DNA from: Bacteroidales bacterium
GTDB taxonomy: Bacteria; Bacteroidota; Bacteroidia; Bacteroidales; PXBB01
Direction: 5' to 3'
Assembly (NCBI GenBank): GCA_003565735.1
Contig: PXBB01000007.1
Coordinates: 1 to 58,916 of the forward strand
DNA: 58,916 bases
Within the stretch, counting starts at the first letter, position 1, and each line of letters opens with the position of its first letter. The translations under genes were made by a program, and so were the position numbers. The notes under the pieces were generated by a model. The model made no database searches and was not told the DNA's origin. It was given only the letters and a program-made list of their open reading frames with translations. Shown here piece after piece: positions 26,261 through 35,994 of the stretch.

Positions 26261-26480
26261 AGCCTGTATTATTCACAAAAAGTAAACAAAAACATGTATA
26301 ATATAGGTTATCAAGTTAAAAGCGAACATATTTTAGAAAATATTTTTTTTGTTTACTTTTAGCGAGTGCTTTTACTTCAGGCCATCTGCTACGTTGCGAA
26401 AACCTTGAAATAGTTTACTATGTCGGCGGCTTTCAGCGCCTTGCATCTGACCTTAATTAAAAGCATGAATAATACAGGCT
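26261..26480. mobile_element. MITE-like element, full copy A (220 bp)
   Basis: It is bounded by perfect 15-bp terminal inverted repeats (AGCCTGTATTATTCA at the left, its exact complement at the right). The interior is closely similar, in inverse orientation, to the copy at 43161-43379. It holds two nested inverted repeats and no open frame. No clear target-site duplication was seen. A transposase with these ends is not present in the window, so a non-autonomous element is the best reading. Confidence 0.75.
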
Positions 26481-26652
26481 GGGTGCGAAATTCCTTTTTT
26501 GGGGGGGAGATATTGGAGGGCTTTCGAGAGTTAGGCGATTTGTTTAAAAGCTCAATAAAGCAATAATGATAGCGTTCTCCTTTGGCCTGCCGATAGGCTG
26601 GGAAATAATTTAGATAGCCGCTGCATCAAACCTATTTTTATTATTTAAATCA

Positions 26653-26680
26653 TTGCAATCCAATTTTTTTTTTACCTTTG
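26653..26680 (+). promoter_or_regulatory. Promoter for the LytTR response regulator gene
   Basis: TTG, 17 bases, TACCTTTG matches the Bacteroidota consensus well. The -7 box ends 61 bp before the ATG. Confidence 0.6.
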
Positions 26681-26741
26681 TACTAACAATATTGTGCACA
26701 AAGGCTTGATGCTCTTTACCTACTTTTTTTAATAGTAATTC

Positions 26742-27494
26742 ATGTTAGAAGCTATAATAGTTGATGATGAGAAAAGTTCGCGTGAAACACTTGAACTAAT
26801 GCTCAAAAAATATTGCCCTGAAGTTAAAGTCAAAGCTACTTCAGCAGGCTACAGGGAAGCTTTAAGTCATATCAGAAGTCTTAAACCCCATGTCGTATTC
26901 CTTGATATTCAAATGCCTGATGGTAGCGGCTTTAAACTTCTTGAAGACTTAGACACCATAGACTTTTTTGTTATCTTTACAACAGCCCACGAAGAATTTG
27001 CCATTAAAGCCATTAAAGTTAATGCTGTTGACTATTTATTAAAACCCATCACGCCCGATGATTTGATTAATGCTGTGGATAAAGTAAGACAAAAAATATC
27101 GGCAGGACAAAATGGACTGGACGATATTCATTTTGTACTTAATGAACTTAAACAGCAAAATGTTTCTAAAAAAATTATACTTTCAACGGCCTCAGGAATG
27201 CATGTTGTAAGCACAGAGGATATTGTGCGCTGTGAGTCGGACGATTACTATACCAAATTCTTTTTCAACGATAAAACCAACATGCTCATATCCAAAACAT
27301 TAAAAGAACACGAAGAACTTTTGGCCGACTGCAATTTTTTTAGACCTCACAAATCCCATCTCATTAACCTCAACTATATCAAAACCTATATAAAATCAGA
27401 CGGAGGAACTATCATTATGACTAATGGAGATGAAATTCCGGTGTCGAGAAGAAAAAAGGAAAAATTACTTGAAATATTAAACCAACTTAAATGA
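26742..27494 (+). CDS. LytTR-family response regulator
   Basis: A 250-residue two-domain regulator. The receiver domain (residues 1-120) has the acidic pair VDDEKSSRETLE, the phosphoacceptor Asp in VVFLDIQMPDGSGF near residue 54, the Thr/Ser switch in FTTAHEEFAIKAI and the conserved Lys in YLLKPI. The C-terminal LytTR domain (residues 145-250) contains FFRPHKSHLINLNYI and EIPVSRRKKEKLLEIL. Such proteins work with LytS/YpdA-type 7TM or His_kinase-family kinases, but no kinase gene adjoins it here. Target sites are unknown. It has a well-formed promoter and a 247-bp stretch after the repeat upstream with no other feature. Confidence 0.92.
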   Translation: MLEAIIVDDEKSSRETLELMLKKYCPEVKVKATSAGYREALSHIRSLKPHVVFLDIQMPDGSGFKLLEDLDTIDFFVIFTTAHEEFAIKAIKVNAVDYLLKPITPDDLINAVDKVRQKISAGQNGLDDIHFVLNELKQQNVSKKIILSTASGMHVVSTEDIVRCESDDYYTKFFFNDKTNMLISKTLKEHEELLADCNFFRPHKSHLINLNYIKTYIKSDGGTIIMTNGDEIPVSRRKKEKLLEILNQLK

Positions 27495-27587
27495 TGTTGC
27501 CCCTTTTACTTATTGAAACATACCGTTTGCTGATTTTGATTTTTATCTATTAAGCAACTATTGTATATTTACATAAAAATTTCTATT

Positions 27588-28067
27588 ATGGACGAAAGAA
27601 TTATTTACATTATTATTGCCATTGTTTGGATAGTGTCGGGTCTGTTAAAAGCCAAAAACAAAAAAAACGCACCTCCCAAACAAACAGACCAGACAGAAAC
27701 ACCCGAAACAGCGCAACCCGAAGAAGATTTTGCAACTGTTTTGGAAGAAATGATCTTGGGCAAAAAAACAGAAAAACCTAAACCTGCGAGAACTTATGAG
27801 GAAGCAACAGAAAATGTCGCGGATGCCGACACTTCTAATTCTGCATTTGAAGAATTTGAAGGAAACATCAAACACAACTTTTCCGGCAATATTGAAAAGC
27901 TGGAAGATAAACAAAATGATTACAATACAAGCAGTCAAAAAACTATTCAATTAATAGCGGACAACGAAGAAGAAAACAATGAAATTACTACAGTGCTTAT
28001 TGATGGAGAACCTTTTGACCCGAAAAGGGCTGTCTTGTATGCCGAGATATTAAAACCTAAGTTTTAA
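27588..28067 (+). CDS. Single-pass membrane protein of unknown function
   Basis: A 159-residue protein. The track starts nine codons earlier, but the ATG at 27588 immediately precedes the membrane helix MDERIIYIIIAIVWIVSGLL. The rest is a hydrophilic, Glu/Lys/Pro-rich and probably disordered cytosolic region (residues 25-120) with a short ordered end, VLIDGEPFDPKRAVLYAEILKPKF, resembling the tail found in several Bacteroidota small membrane proteins. No catalytic motif is visible. It stands between the response regulator and the TonB receptor operon on the same strand, without a clear link to either. Confidence 0.65.
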   Translation: MDERIIYIIIAIVWIVSGLLKAKNKKNAPPKQTDQTETPETAQPEEDFATVLEEMILGKKTEKPKPARTYEEATENVADADTSNSAFEEFEGNIKHNFSGNIEKLEDKQNDYNTSSQKTIQLIADNEEENNEITTVLIDGEPFDPKRAVLYAEILKPKF

Positions 28068-28212
28068 ATTATTCTAAAAACCAACTAAATAACTTAAGGA
28101 TATGTCTAATTTTTTTAAAAAAAAAGTTTCACAAAAAAAAATATGCATATCTTTACGCCTCTTAAAAATTCATAAAAAAAGTTAATGAAAATTTAACATA
28201 AACTAAATAATC

Positions 28213-31200
28213 ATGATTAAAAAATTACTCGCATTGTTTGTATGCACCTTGTTTTTGGGGACAATGATTTATGCCCAGTCTTCAGGTTCTTTGCGCGGAA
28301 AAATCACCGATAGTCAAACCAATGAGCCGATTCCGTTTGCAAATGTCGTGGTTGAGACAGGTGGCCGACAAGTGGCCGGAATAAGTACTGACATGGATGG
28401 TAACTACCGAATATCACCTCTGTCGCCCGGTCGTTATGATGTCAGAGCTTCATCAGTAGGATACCAGCAAGTTATGATCACAGGGGTCATTATTAGCCCC
28501 GACCAGATTACATTCCAAAATATTGAGCTTACATCTACTGATGTGGTGCTTGATGTTGTTGAAATCAGAGAATATGCGGTGCCACTTATTGATAAAGGGC
28601 GTACAACATCCGGTGGAACAGTTACCTCAGAAGAAATTCAAAGAATGCCGGGACGTACTGCTCAATCTGTAGCTATTACTGTTGGAGGTGTCTTCTCGGC
28701 TGATGGAGAAATGGGTAGTGTGAGAGGAGCCAGAACCGAAGGTACAGTGACTTATGTAGATGGTATAAGGGTAAGAGGTTCGTCCAGTGTACCTCAGCAA
28801 TCCATAGATCAGGTACAAGTACTAACCGGAGGACTTCCCGCTCAGTACGGCGATGCCACAGGTGGTGTGGTAAACATTACTACCAGAGGACCGGCACCCG
28901 AATTTGGAGGCGGTATCGAATATGTTACCTCTCAACTGACAGACCCGTTTAACTATCATCTGCTTGGTTTCAACTTGCAAGGGCCGCTAGTTCGTGGAAG
29001 CGATGTAAATAGACATGGCTCTCTGATTGGGTTTTTCCTCTCAGGAGAATTGACCACTGCCAAAGATGGCAGACCCTCTGCTATAGGAGTTTATAAAATC
29101 AATGATGAAAAATTAGAATACCTCGAACAGAATCCTGTACGCCCAACAGGATTGGGTTATGGAACATATCTTAATTCCGAATTTGTCAGAATGTCTGACC
29201 TGGAGCATATTGAAGCCCGTCAAAATGTACGTAACAACAGCATTAACCTTGCCGGTAAAATTGATGTCCGTACAGCACCCAATACCATGCTCTCTTTTGG
29301 TGGCTCGCTCGACCATAGCTTCGGTCGTTCTTGGGTGTATTCTTATTCACTTTATAATTTTAAAAATAACCCTCAGGTCATTAATACAACTTGGCGCGTT
29401 TATGGTCGATTTTCCCAAAGATTCCCCGCAGCCGAGGATTCAAAAGCTTTAATAAGAAATATCTCTTATACCATTCAGGCTGATTACTCTAAATTTCATC
29501 AAACTGTTCAAAATGAAAATCATGGCGATAACTTATTTAACTATGGTTATGTCGGTAAGTTTGATACTTATAAAATAAGGTCCTATGAGTATGGTTCTGA
29601 TACCCTTTTAGACCTACATAATATTTGGGTACATAATGGCTTTGCCGATACTTTGTTTGCTTACGAAAGAAGTGAAATAAATCCTGAATTGGCCAATTAT
29701 ACTTCACAATATTATAGCCTTTACGATGAAACTTTTCCCCACTATTATAATGCTACTCTTGCACAAAATGGCGGTGCTCTTTTAAATGGACAGAACCCTC
29801 CATCAGTCTATGGTGGATTATGGGCCAACACAGGAACTCAGTACAACAACTATTCTGTTTTTAATGGTTCGCAAATTGGTATCAATGCCAATGCTACTGC
29901 TGAAATTGGCAACCATAATATCAGGTTCGGATTTCAGTACGAGCAACGTATAGACCGCTCATATTCATACAGCCCCGTTGGTCTGTGGACACTTATGAGA
30001 GGCTTGACTAACAGACATATTGAGCAGCTTGACTTGAACAATCCAATACCTGTTTATGATGCTTATGGTGTGTTTCAGGACACCGTTTACTATAACCGCT
30101 TGTATGATGGTTCTACTCATGCCTTTTTCGATAAGAGTTTCAGACAGTCTTTAGGCCTTGAAGTTGAAGGTACAGACTGGATTGATATCGATAGCTATCA
30201 TCCGGATATGTTTAGTATTGACATGTTTAATGCTGACGAACTTTTCAACCAGGGCTTTAACCTTGTTACTTACTATGGTTACGACCATACCGGAAAAATT
30301 CTCAGAGACAGACCCAGTTTTGATGACTTTTTTACAGAAAGAGATGAACACGGAAATTTTAAAAGACATATTGCGCCGTTCGAACCTATTTATATGGCCG
30401 GTTACATTCAAGACCAATTTGCTTTTGAAGACCTGATTTTTAATGTAGGTGTTCGTGTGGACCGTTTTGATGCCAATCAACCTGTTCTAAAAGATCCTTT
30501 CCTTTTCTATGAAGCTAAAACAGTGGGTGAAGTGACCGATTTAGGGCCACACCCCGGCAATATGAAAGACCATTTTTACGTATATGTGAACGACTTGAAT
30601 AATCCAACAGGAATCAATGGCTACAGAGACGGCTATGTATGGTACAATGCAGAAGGTGCTGAAATTGCCGACCCATCAATCATCGCAACATCATCAGGTA
30701 TAGCGCCATACCTTGTCAACCCAGACCAGGAGCAAATCAATTCCAGTGCTTTTACAGATTACGAACCTCAAATATCTGTAATGCCTCGTATTGCTTTCTC
30801 ATTTCCAATTTCCGATGAGGCTCAGTTTTTTGCGCATTACGATGTCCTTACCAAAAGACCAACAACTGGTCTCAGAATGGACCCCATAAATTATTACTTC
30901 ATTAGAAGTATGGGGCAAAGTACTGTTTCAAACCCATCGCTTAAACCCGAAAAAACAATTGACTACGAACTAGGCTTTCAACAAAGACTTACACAATCAT
31001 CCGCACTTAAACTCTCAGCTTTCTATCGCGAAATGAGAGACCTTGTGCAGGCGTACAGATACGGCGAAGCTTATCCCAATACTTACTATTCATTCAATAA
31101 TATTGATTTTGGGACTGTCAAAGGTGCTACTATTTCATACGATCTTAGAAGAACAAGAAATATTTGGATCAAAGCCAGCTACACGCTTCAGTTTGCTGAT

Positions 31201-31863
31201 GGAACGGGTTCTACAGCAACATCAGGCTTAAGCCTTGTCCGTTCCGGACAGCCTAACCTCAGAACGACAAACCCACTTTCATATGACAGACGTCATGCTA
31301 TAACCACAGTTTTTGACTTCCGATTCAGTTCCGGACAAAACTATACCGGTCCTACTATTACAAGAACTGTTGACGGTACAGAAAGAACCATTCCTTTATT
31401 AGAAAATACCGGTGTTAACGTACAGCTTACCGGTGGTTCGGGTACACCTTACAGCCGTCAAAGTAATATCGCGCCCGTAGCACTCGGTGGAGGAACAAGT
31501 TTATTGCAAGGCTCTATTAACAGTTCAAGATTGCCGTGGTCTTTCCGTATCGATGCGCGCGTTGATAGAGATATGATGCTTGAATTTGGCAATGATGGCG
31601 AAGGTAATAAAACAAGAAAAGCTTTTGTAAACGTTTATGTACAAATTCTTAACGTTCTTAATACACAAAACGTACTCGGTGTGTACAGAGCTACAGGTGT
31701 TCCAGATGATGATGGATACCTCTCTGCAGCTGAATTCCAATCTGGTATTGAATCACAAGTTGATCCCCAGTCTTTTAGAGATTTATATACAGTAGCCATC
31801 AACAGACCTCAAAACTACAGTTTACCCAGACTTATTAGAATTGGTGTACAATTAAGTTTTTAA
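28213..31863 (+). CDS. TonB-dependent receptor with carboxypeptidase-like regulatory domain
   Basis: A 1216-residue outer-membrane transporter. A signal peptide (MIKKLLALFVCTLFLGTMIYAQ) precedes a carboxypeptidase regulatory-like domain (residues 25-110, GSLRGKITDSQTNEPIPFANV through GRYDVRASSVGYQQ), then a plug domain (about 125-240) with DKGRTTSGGTVTSEEIQRMP and VRGARTEGTVTYVDGIRVRG, and VLTGGLPAQYGDATGGVVNITT. The rest forms the 22-strand barrel and ends RLIRIGVQLSF with the terminal aromatic residue used by BAM. It heads an operon with a 1347-residue secreted protein and a PorV-like barrel. The substrate is unknown. This combination differs from SusC/SusD pairs since no SusD lipoprotein is present. 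Confidence 0.92.
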   Translation: MIKKLLALFVCTLFLGTMIYAQSSGSLRGKITDSQTNEPIPFANVVVETGGRQVAGISTDMDGNYRISPLSPGRYDVRASSVGYQQVMITGVIISPDQITFQNIELTSTDVVLDVVEIREYAVPLIDKGRTTSGGTVTSEEIQRMPGRTAQSVAITVGGVFSADGEMGSVRGARTEGTVTYVDGIRVRGSSSVPQQSIDQVQVLTGGLPAQYGDATGGVVNITTRGPAPEFGGGIEYVTSQLTDPFNYHLLGFNLQGPLVRGSDVNRHGSLIGFFLSGELTTAKDGRPSAIGVYKINDEKLEYLEQNPVRPTGLGYGTYLNSEFVRMSDLEHIEARQNVRNNSINLAGKIDVRTAPNTMLSFGGSLDHSFGRSWVYSYSLYNFKNNPQVINTTWRVYGRFSQRFPAAEDSKALIRNISYTIQADYSKFHQTVQNENHGDNLFNYGYVGKFDTYKIRSYEYGSDTLLDLHNIWVHNGFADTLFAYERSEINPELANYTSQYYSLYDETFPHYYNATLAQNGGALLNGQNPPSVYGGLWANTGTQYNNYSVFNGSQIGINANATAEIGNHNIRFGFQYEQRIDRSYSYSPVGLWTLMRGLTNRHIEQLDLNNPIPVYDAYGVFQDTVYYNRLYDGSTHAFFDKSFRQSLGLEVEGTDWIDIDSYHPDMFSIDMFNADELFNQGFNLVTYYGYDHTGKILRDRPSFDDFFTERDEHGNFKRHIAPFEPIYMAGYIQDQFAFEDLIFNVGVRVDRFDANQPVLKDPFLFYEAKTVGEVTDLGPHPGNMKDHFYVYVNDLNNPTGINGYRDGYVWYNAEGAEIADPSIIATSSGIAPYLVNPDQEQINSSAFTDYEPQISVMPRIAFSFPISDEAQFFAHYDVLTKRPTTGLRMDPINYYFIRSMGQSTVSNPSLKPEKTIDYELGFQQRLTQSSALKLSAFYREMRDLVQAYRYGEAYPNTYYSFNNIDFGTVKGATISYDLRRTRNIWIKASYTLQFADGTGSTATSGLSLVRSGQPNLRTTNPLSYDRRHAITTVFDFRFSSGQNYTGPTITRTVDGTERTIPLLENTGVNVQLTGGSGTPYSRQSNIAPVALGGGTSLLQGSINSSRLPWSFRIDARVDRDMMLEFGNDGEGNKTRKAFVNVYVQILNVLNTQNVLGVYRATGVPDDDGYLSAAEFQSGIESQVDPQSFRDLYTVAINRPQNYSLPRLIRIGVQLSF

Positions 31864-31910
31864 TGTACACATATATATTATATAGATAACAAACATAAAA
31901 ACAAAATAAA

Positions 31911-34900
31911 ATGAAAAGTTCAATTCGACAGCTATTATTATTAGTAATGAGCGGCGTGTTTCCACTTTTTCTCTATGCAGAACAAGTGCCGGAAAAATAT
32001 GTTAAAAGAACACCCGCAAATGTCACAAAATCTGCCGGTTGTGTCCCTGCTACAGGGCATATGGACCTCGACATAAATAATGTCAGAGCACGTATTAATA
32101 CAGGTGGTGATATGTGGTGGAACCTTCAGGGAGAACCCCGTTACGAAGTTCCCAAAGGATCCGGTAAAATGTCTATGTTTTCGGCATCATTATGGATTGG
32201 TGGTGTTGATGTTAACGGACAGTTGAAACTTGCTGCTTTGCGTTACCGACAGGTTGGTAACGATTTTTGGCCAGGGCCTCTAACAACTGATGGTTCTGCT
32301 TCTATTACACCTGACGTGTGTCTTGAGTATGACAGGCACTTCCCTATAACCAGACAGGAAGTAAACATGCACATCGCATGGTATAACGACCCATCAGCTT
32401 TCCCGGACTATGAAATTCCTCGTTCAATACTTGAATGGCCTGCACATGGTGATGTCTCCAGAGGGCAAAGCTTCTATTTAGCTCCGTTTTATTCTCCTAA
32501 TGGTAATGCTGTTTATACACCGGAAGATGGTGATTATCCTTACTATGATATTGATAATGAATTATGTCATTCGAGAATACCTACTGCCGAAGGCATTGGC
32601 ATATTGGCAGACCAGGTGATAAAAGGAGACCAGACCCTGTGGTGGGTGTTTAATGATAAAGGAAATATTCACACTGAAACACAAGGCGATGCCATTGGTA
32701 TGGAAATCAGAGCTCAGGCTTTTGCTTTTGCTACCAATGATGAAATTAATAATATGACTTTTTACAGTTATGAAATTATCAACAGGTCAACATTCAGACT
32801 AACAGAAACGTATTTTAGTCAGTGGGTTGACCCTGACCTTGGCGACCCTTACGATGATTATGTCGGATGCGACGTATTAAGAGGTTTAGGATATTGCTAT
32901 AACGGCCGCGAGATTGATGGAGATGGAGCACCACATCATTATGGTGTACAACCACCCGCTGTAGGTGTTAAGTTTTTCCAGGGGCCTTACATTGATCCTG
33001 ATGGTCTTGATAACCCCAGAGTTGATGAAAACGGCAATCTTATCTGTGATGTGGGCATAAACGGACTCAATTTTGGAGATGGCATCATTGATAATGAGCG
33101 TTTTGGAATGCGTAGATTTGTATATCATAACAATACGGGAGGCGGTCTCAACCAAAACCAAACAGACCCTCAAATAGCCATTGAATATTACAATTACTTA
33201 AGGGGTATATGGAAAGATAATACCAGAATGTTATATGGTGGTAATGCCCACCATGCATCAGGAGCTTACGGTCCAGAAGCAGACTTTATGTTCCCGGGCG
33301 ATACAGACCCATGTAATTGGGGTACTGGTGGAGTACCGCCCAATGGCCCTGTGTATTGGACTGAAGAAACAGCAGGGAATCAACCTTATGATAGACGTTT
33401 TATGCAATCGGCAGGCCCTTTTACACTTGAGCCTGGAGCCGTAAACTACATTACTGTCGGTATCGTTTGGGCGAGAGCCAGTACAGGAGGTCCTTTTGCA
33501 TCTGTTGAATTGTTGAGAACAGTGAGTGATAAAGCTCAAAGACTTTTTGATAACTGCTTCCGTGTTCTTGATGGCCCTGATGCACCGGTTTTAACAGCAA
33601 GAGAATTGGACAGAGAGGTGATTCTTTATTTGACCAATCCTCCTATTTCTAATAACTACAGAGAACAATATGCAGAGTGGGACCCAAGTATTATAGCTCC
33701 GGAGCATATTGAGTTAGATGAACCTTGGGACTCTGTTTACAGATTTGAAGGGTATAAAATTTACCAATTAAGGGATGCCAATGTGTCAGTTTCTGAAATT
33801 CACGATGCTGATAAAGCCCGTATTGTAGCCCAATGTGATATTGAAAATTATTATGAGGATGGTTCACCCATTGGACAGCTGGTCAATTGGTATTTTTCAG
33901 ATAAGCATGGTGGAAATATTCCCGTAGAGGAAGTTGATGGTGCTAACGAGGGTATCAGACATAGTTTTAGAATCACCACAGATCAATTTGCTACCGGTGA
34001 TAGAAGGCTTGTTAATCACAAACAGTATTATTATATGGCTATTGCCTATGCTCATAACAGGTATATGGAGTATTCGCAAGACCCAGGTGCTCTTGATGGG
34101 CTTTATGGTCAGCAGGAACCTTTCTTAGCTGGTCGTAAGTCTGCTTTTGGAGGCCCGATCGAGCCTATTACTGTTATCCCGCACATTACAACACCCGGAG
34201 GCAGAGTGATGAACGCAGCCTATGGCGATGGACCAAAAATTACACGTATTGAAGGCCAGGGTAATGGTGGCAACTGGCTCGAACTCACTGAAGAAACCAT
34301 TGATGAAATCATGTCAGGACCTCCATGGCGGTCTGAAAACCCAACCTATAAACACGGGCGTGGACCAATTGACGTTAAAGTTATTGATCCATTTAAGGTG
34401 CCCCAAGGAACATTTACTTTAAGATTTAATGTCGAAGACAATAATATTGATGAAGCCTGGTGGACATTAATTAACAATGAAACCGGAAAAGAGTTCCTTT
34501 CGGATACTTCCATCGTAATACCTAATGAGCAATTATTCCTTGATCTGGGTATTTCAATAACCATCAAGCAGGTTGATTTACCGGGATATGACAGGGAATC
34601 AAATAATGGTTTAATCACTTCATACATTACTTATGCCGATAGTTCGAAAAGATGGTTAGGAGGTGTGCCTAACATAGATGGCAGGGGCGCTTTTAACTGG
34701 ATAAGATCAGGAACGCTGGTTGACTCTGATGAACCTATTAACAATGATTATGATTATACCGGAGTTGGCCAGGGTGAAGGCTTGGATGATGGTGAAGTTT
34801 ATGAAAGATTAATAAACGGCACATGGGCACCCTACAGATTAGCCTCCAGGTTCTACTACGGACCTATGCATGGCCCTTCAAGGTCTTTGAACCCTATTGG

Positions 34901-35954
34901 AAATATTGCAAGTGTCGATATTGTACTTACACCTGATAAGAGCAAGTGGACACGATCACCTGTTATCGAAATGGGAAGCGTACCTCAATTCACAGAAGGT
35001 AATGCAAATAGATTTGAATTGCGTAGAGGCGCATCTGTTGGCAAAGATGGAAAACCTGATGGCGACGGTTATGGCATGGGCTGGTTCCCGGGCTATGCAA
35101 TTAACCTCGAAACCGGAGAAAGACTTAATATCATGTTTGGTGAAGACTCCAGACTAAAAGGAGAAAATGGACGTGATATGATTTTTAATCCTACAGCCAG
35201 TTATCTTACGAATGTGGGTAACATGATGTATGCTTTTTCACAATATGAAGAAGCTAACAGGGAAGTTTTATTTGGCGGGAAACACTATGTATATATCATG
35301 GGAAGCTATGATCATCCATCAGGAGATTTTTGCCCACCATACGATGAAGGTGCATGGATAAGAAGTAAATTATCGACACCCCCCGGACAAACACCTTCTA
35401 TGCAGGACATGTTTTCAGTATATAGAAATGCTATGTATGCCGGTATGCCATTATCTATACCTGGTGAAGAATGGTTGAGCAATGAAGTTAGAATAGCTAT
35501 CAGAGTGGCCAAACCTTATGCCAGAAATTATTCAACAATTGGTGCTACCAACCCTGTTAATGATAATTACCCTATGTATTCATTCTCATTTACTGATTTG
35601 GCACCAGAATTTGAGAATAGAGAAGTAGCTAAAGATGCCCTTGATATAATCAATGTAGTACCAAATCCGTATTATGGTTATAGTGGGTATGAAACAAATC
35701 AGCTTGACAATCGTGTTAAAATAACGAATCTGCCTCAAAGGTGTACCGTATCTATTTATACTGTCGATGGTACATTAATAAGAAGATATACAAAGGATGA
35801 AGAACTGACATCTATTGACTGGGATTTAAAAAACCATGCAGGCATACCGATAGCCGGTGGCGTATATCTAATTCATGTAGATGCTCCCGGAATTGGAGAA
35901 AAGGTCATTAAGTGGTTCGGCGTTCTCCGTCCACAAGATTTACAGTCATTCTAA
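31911..35954 (+). CDS. Very large secreted protein with C-terminal sorting-like domain
   Basis: A 1347-residue exported protein (signal peptide IRQLLLLVMSGVFPLFLYAEQ). Repeated beta-rich segments such as DMWWNLQGEPRYEVPKG and FSASLWIGGVDVNGQLKLAALRY match the N-terminal part of a Bacteroidota family found with TonB receptors and PorV-like proteins. The end (IINVVPNPYYGYSGYE through TVDGTLIRRYTKDEE and GIPIAGGVYLIHVDAPG) resembles a T9SS type A C-terminal domain, with PNPY, beta strands and GxYL, but it continues to KVIKWFGVLRPQDLQSF, longer than the standard domain. It is likely exported by T9SS or exposed at the outer-membrane surface. Specific activity is unknown. The PorV-like gene follows 40 bp later. 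Confidence 0.78.
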   Translation: MKSSIRQLLLLVMSGVFPLFLYAEQVPEKYVKRTPANVTKSAGCVPATGHMDLDINNVRARINTGGDMWWNLQGEPRYEVPKGSGKMSMFSASLWIGGVDVNGQLKLAALRYRQVGNDFWPGPLTTDGSASITPDVCLEYDRHFPITRQEVNMHIAWYNDPSAFPDYEIPRSILEWPAHGDVSRGQSFYLAPFYSPNGNAVYTPEDGDYPYYDIDNELCHSRIPTAEGIGILADQVIKGDQTLWWVFNDKGNIHTETQGDAIGMEIRAQAFAFATNDEINNMTFYSYEIINRSTFRLTETYFSQWVDPDLGDPYDDYVGCDVLRGLGYCYNGREIDGDGAPHHYGVQPPAVGVKFFQGPYIDPDGLDNPRVDENGNLICDVGINGLNFGDGIIDNERFGMRRFVYHNNTGGGLNQNQTDPQIAIEYYNYLRGIWKDNTRMLYGGNAHHASGAYGPEADFMFPGDTDPCNWGTGGVPPNGPVYWTEETAGNQPYDRRFMQSAGPFTLEPGAVNYITVGIVWARASTGGPFASVELLRTVSDKAQRLFDNCFRVLDGPDAPVLTARELDREVILYLTNPPISNNYREQYAEWDPSIIAPEHIELDEPWDSVYRFEGYKIYQLRDANVSVSEIHDADKARIVAQCDIENYYEDGSPIGQLVNWYFSDKHGGNIPVEEVDGANEGIRHSFRITTDQFATGDRRLVNHKQYYYMAIAYAHNRYMEYSQDPGALDGLYGQQEPFLAGRKSAFGGPIEPITVIPHITTPGGRVMNAAYGDGPKITRIEGQGNGGNWLELTEETIDEIMSGPPWRSENPTYKHGRGPIDVKVIDPFKVPQGTFTLRFNVEDNNIDEAWWTLINNETGKEFLSDTSIVIPNEQLFLDLGISITIKQVDLPGYDRESNNGLITSYITYADSSKRWLGGVPNIDGRGAFNWIRSGTLVDSDEPINNDYDYTGVGQGEGLDDGEVYERLINGTWAPYRLASRFYYGPMHGPSRSLNPIGNIASVDIVLTPDKSKWTRSPVIEMGSVPQFTEGNANRFELRRGASVGKDGKPDGDGYGMGWFPGYAINLETGERLNIMFGEDSRLKGENGRDMIFNPTASYLTNVGNMMYAFSQYEEANREVLFGGKHYVYIMGSYDHPSGDFCPPYDEGAWIRSKLSTPPGQTPSMQDMFSVYRNAMYAGMPLSIPGEEWLSNEVRIAIRVAKPYARNYSTIGATNPVNDNYPMYSFSFTDLAPEFENREVAKDALDIINVVPNPYYGYSGYETNQLDNRVKITNLPQRCTVSIYTVDGTLIRRYTKDEELTSIDWDLKNHAGIPIAGGVYLIHVDAPGIGEKVIKWFGVLRPQDLQSF

Positions 35955-35994
35955 TAAAACTTAACGGATATTAAAATATAAAAAAATATATAGC

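Noticed and set aside
26261-26480. Intact insertion sequence
   Set aside because: The TIR elements are only 52-220 bp and carry no transposase frame, so they are reported as MITE-like repeats rather than IS.
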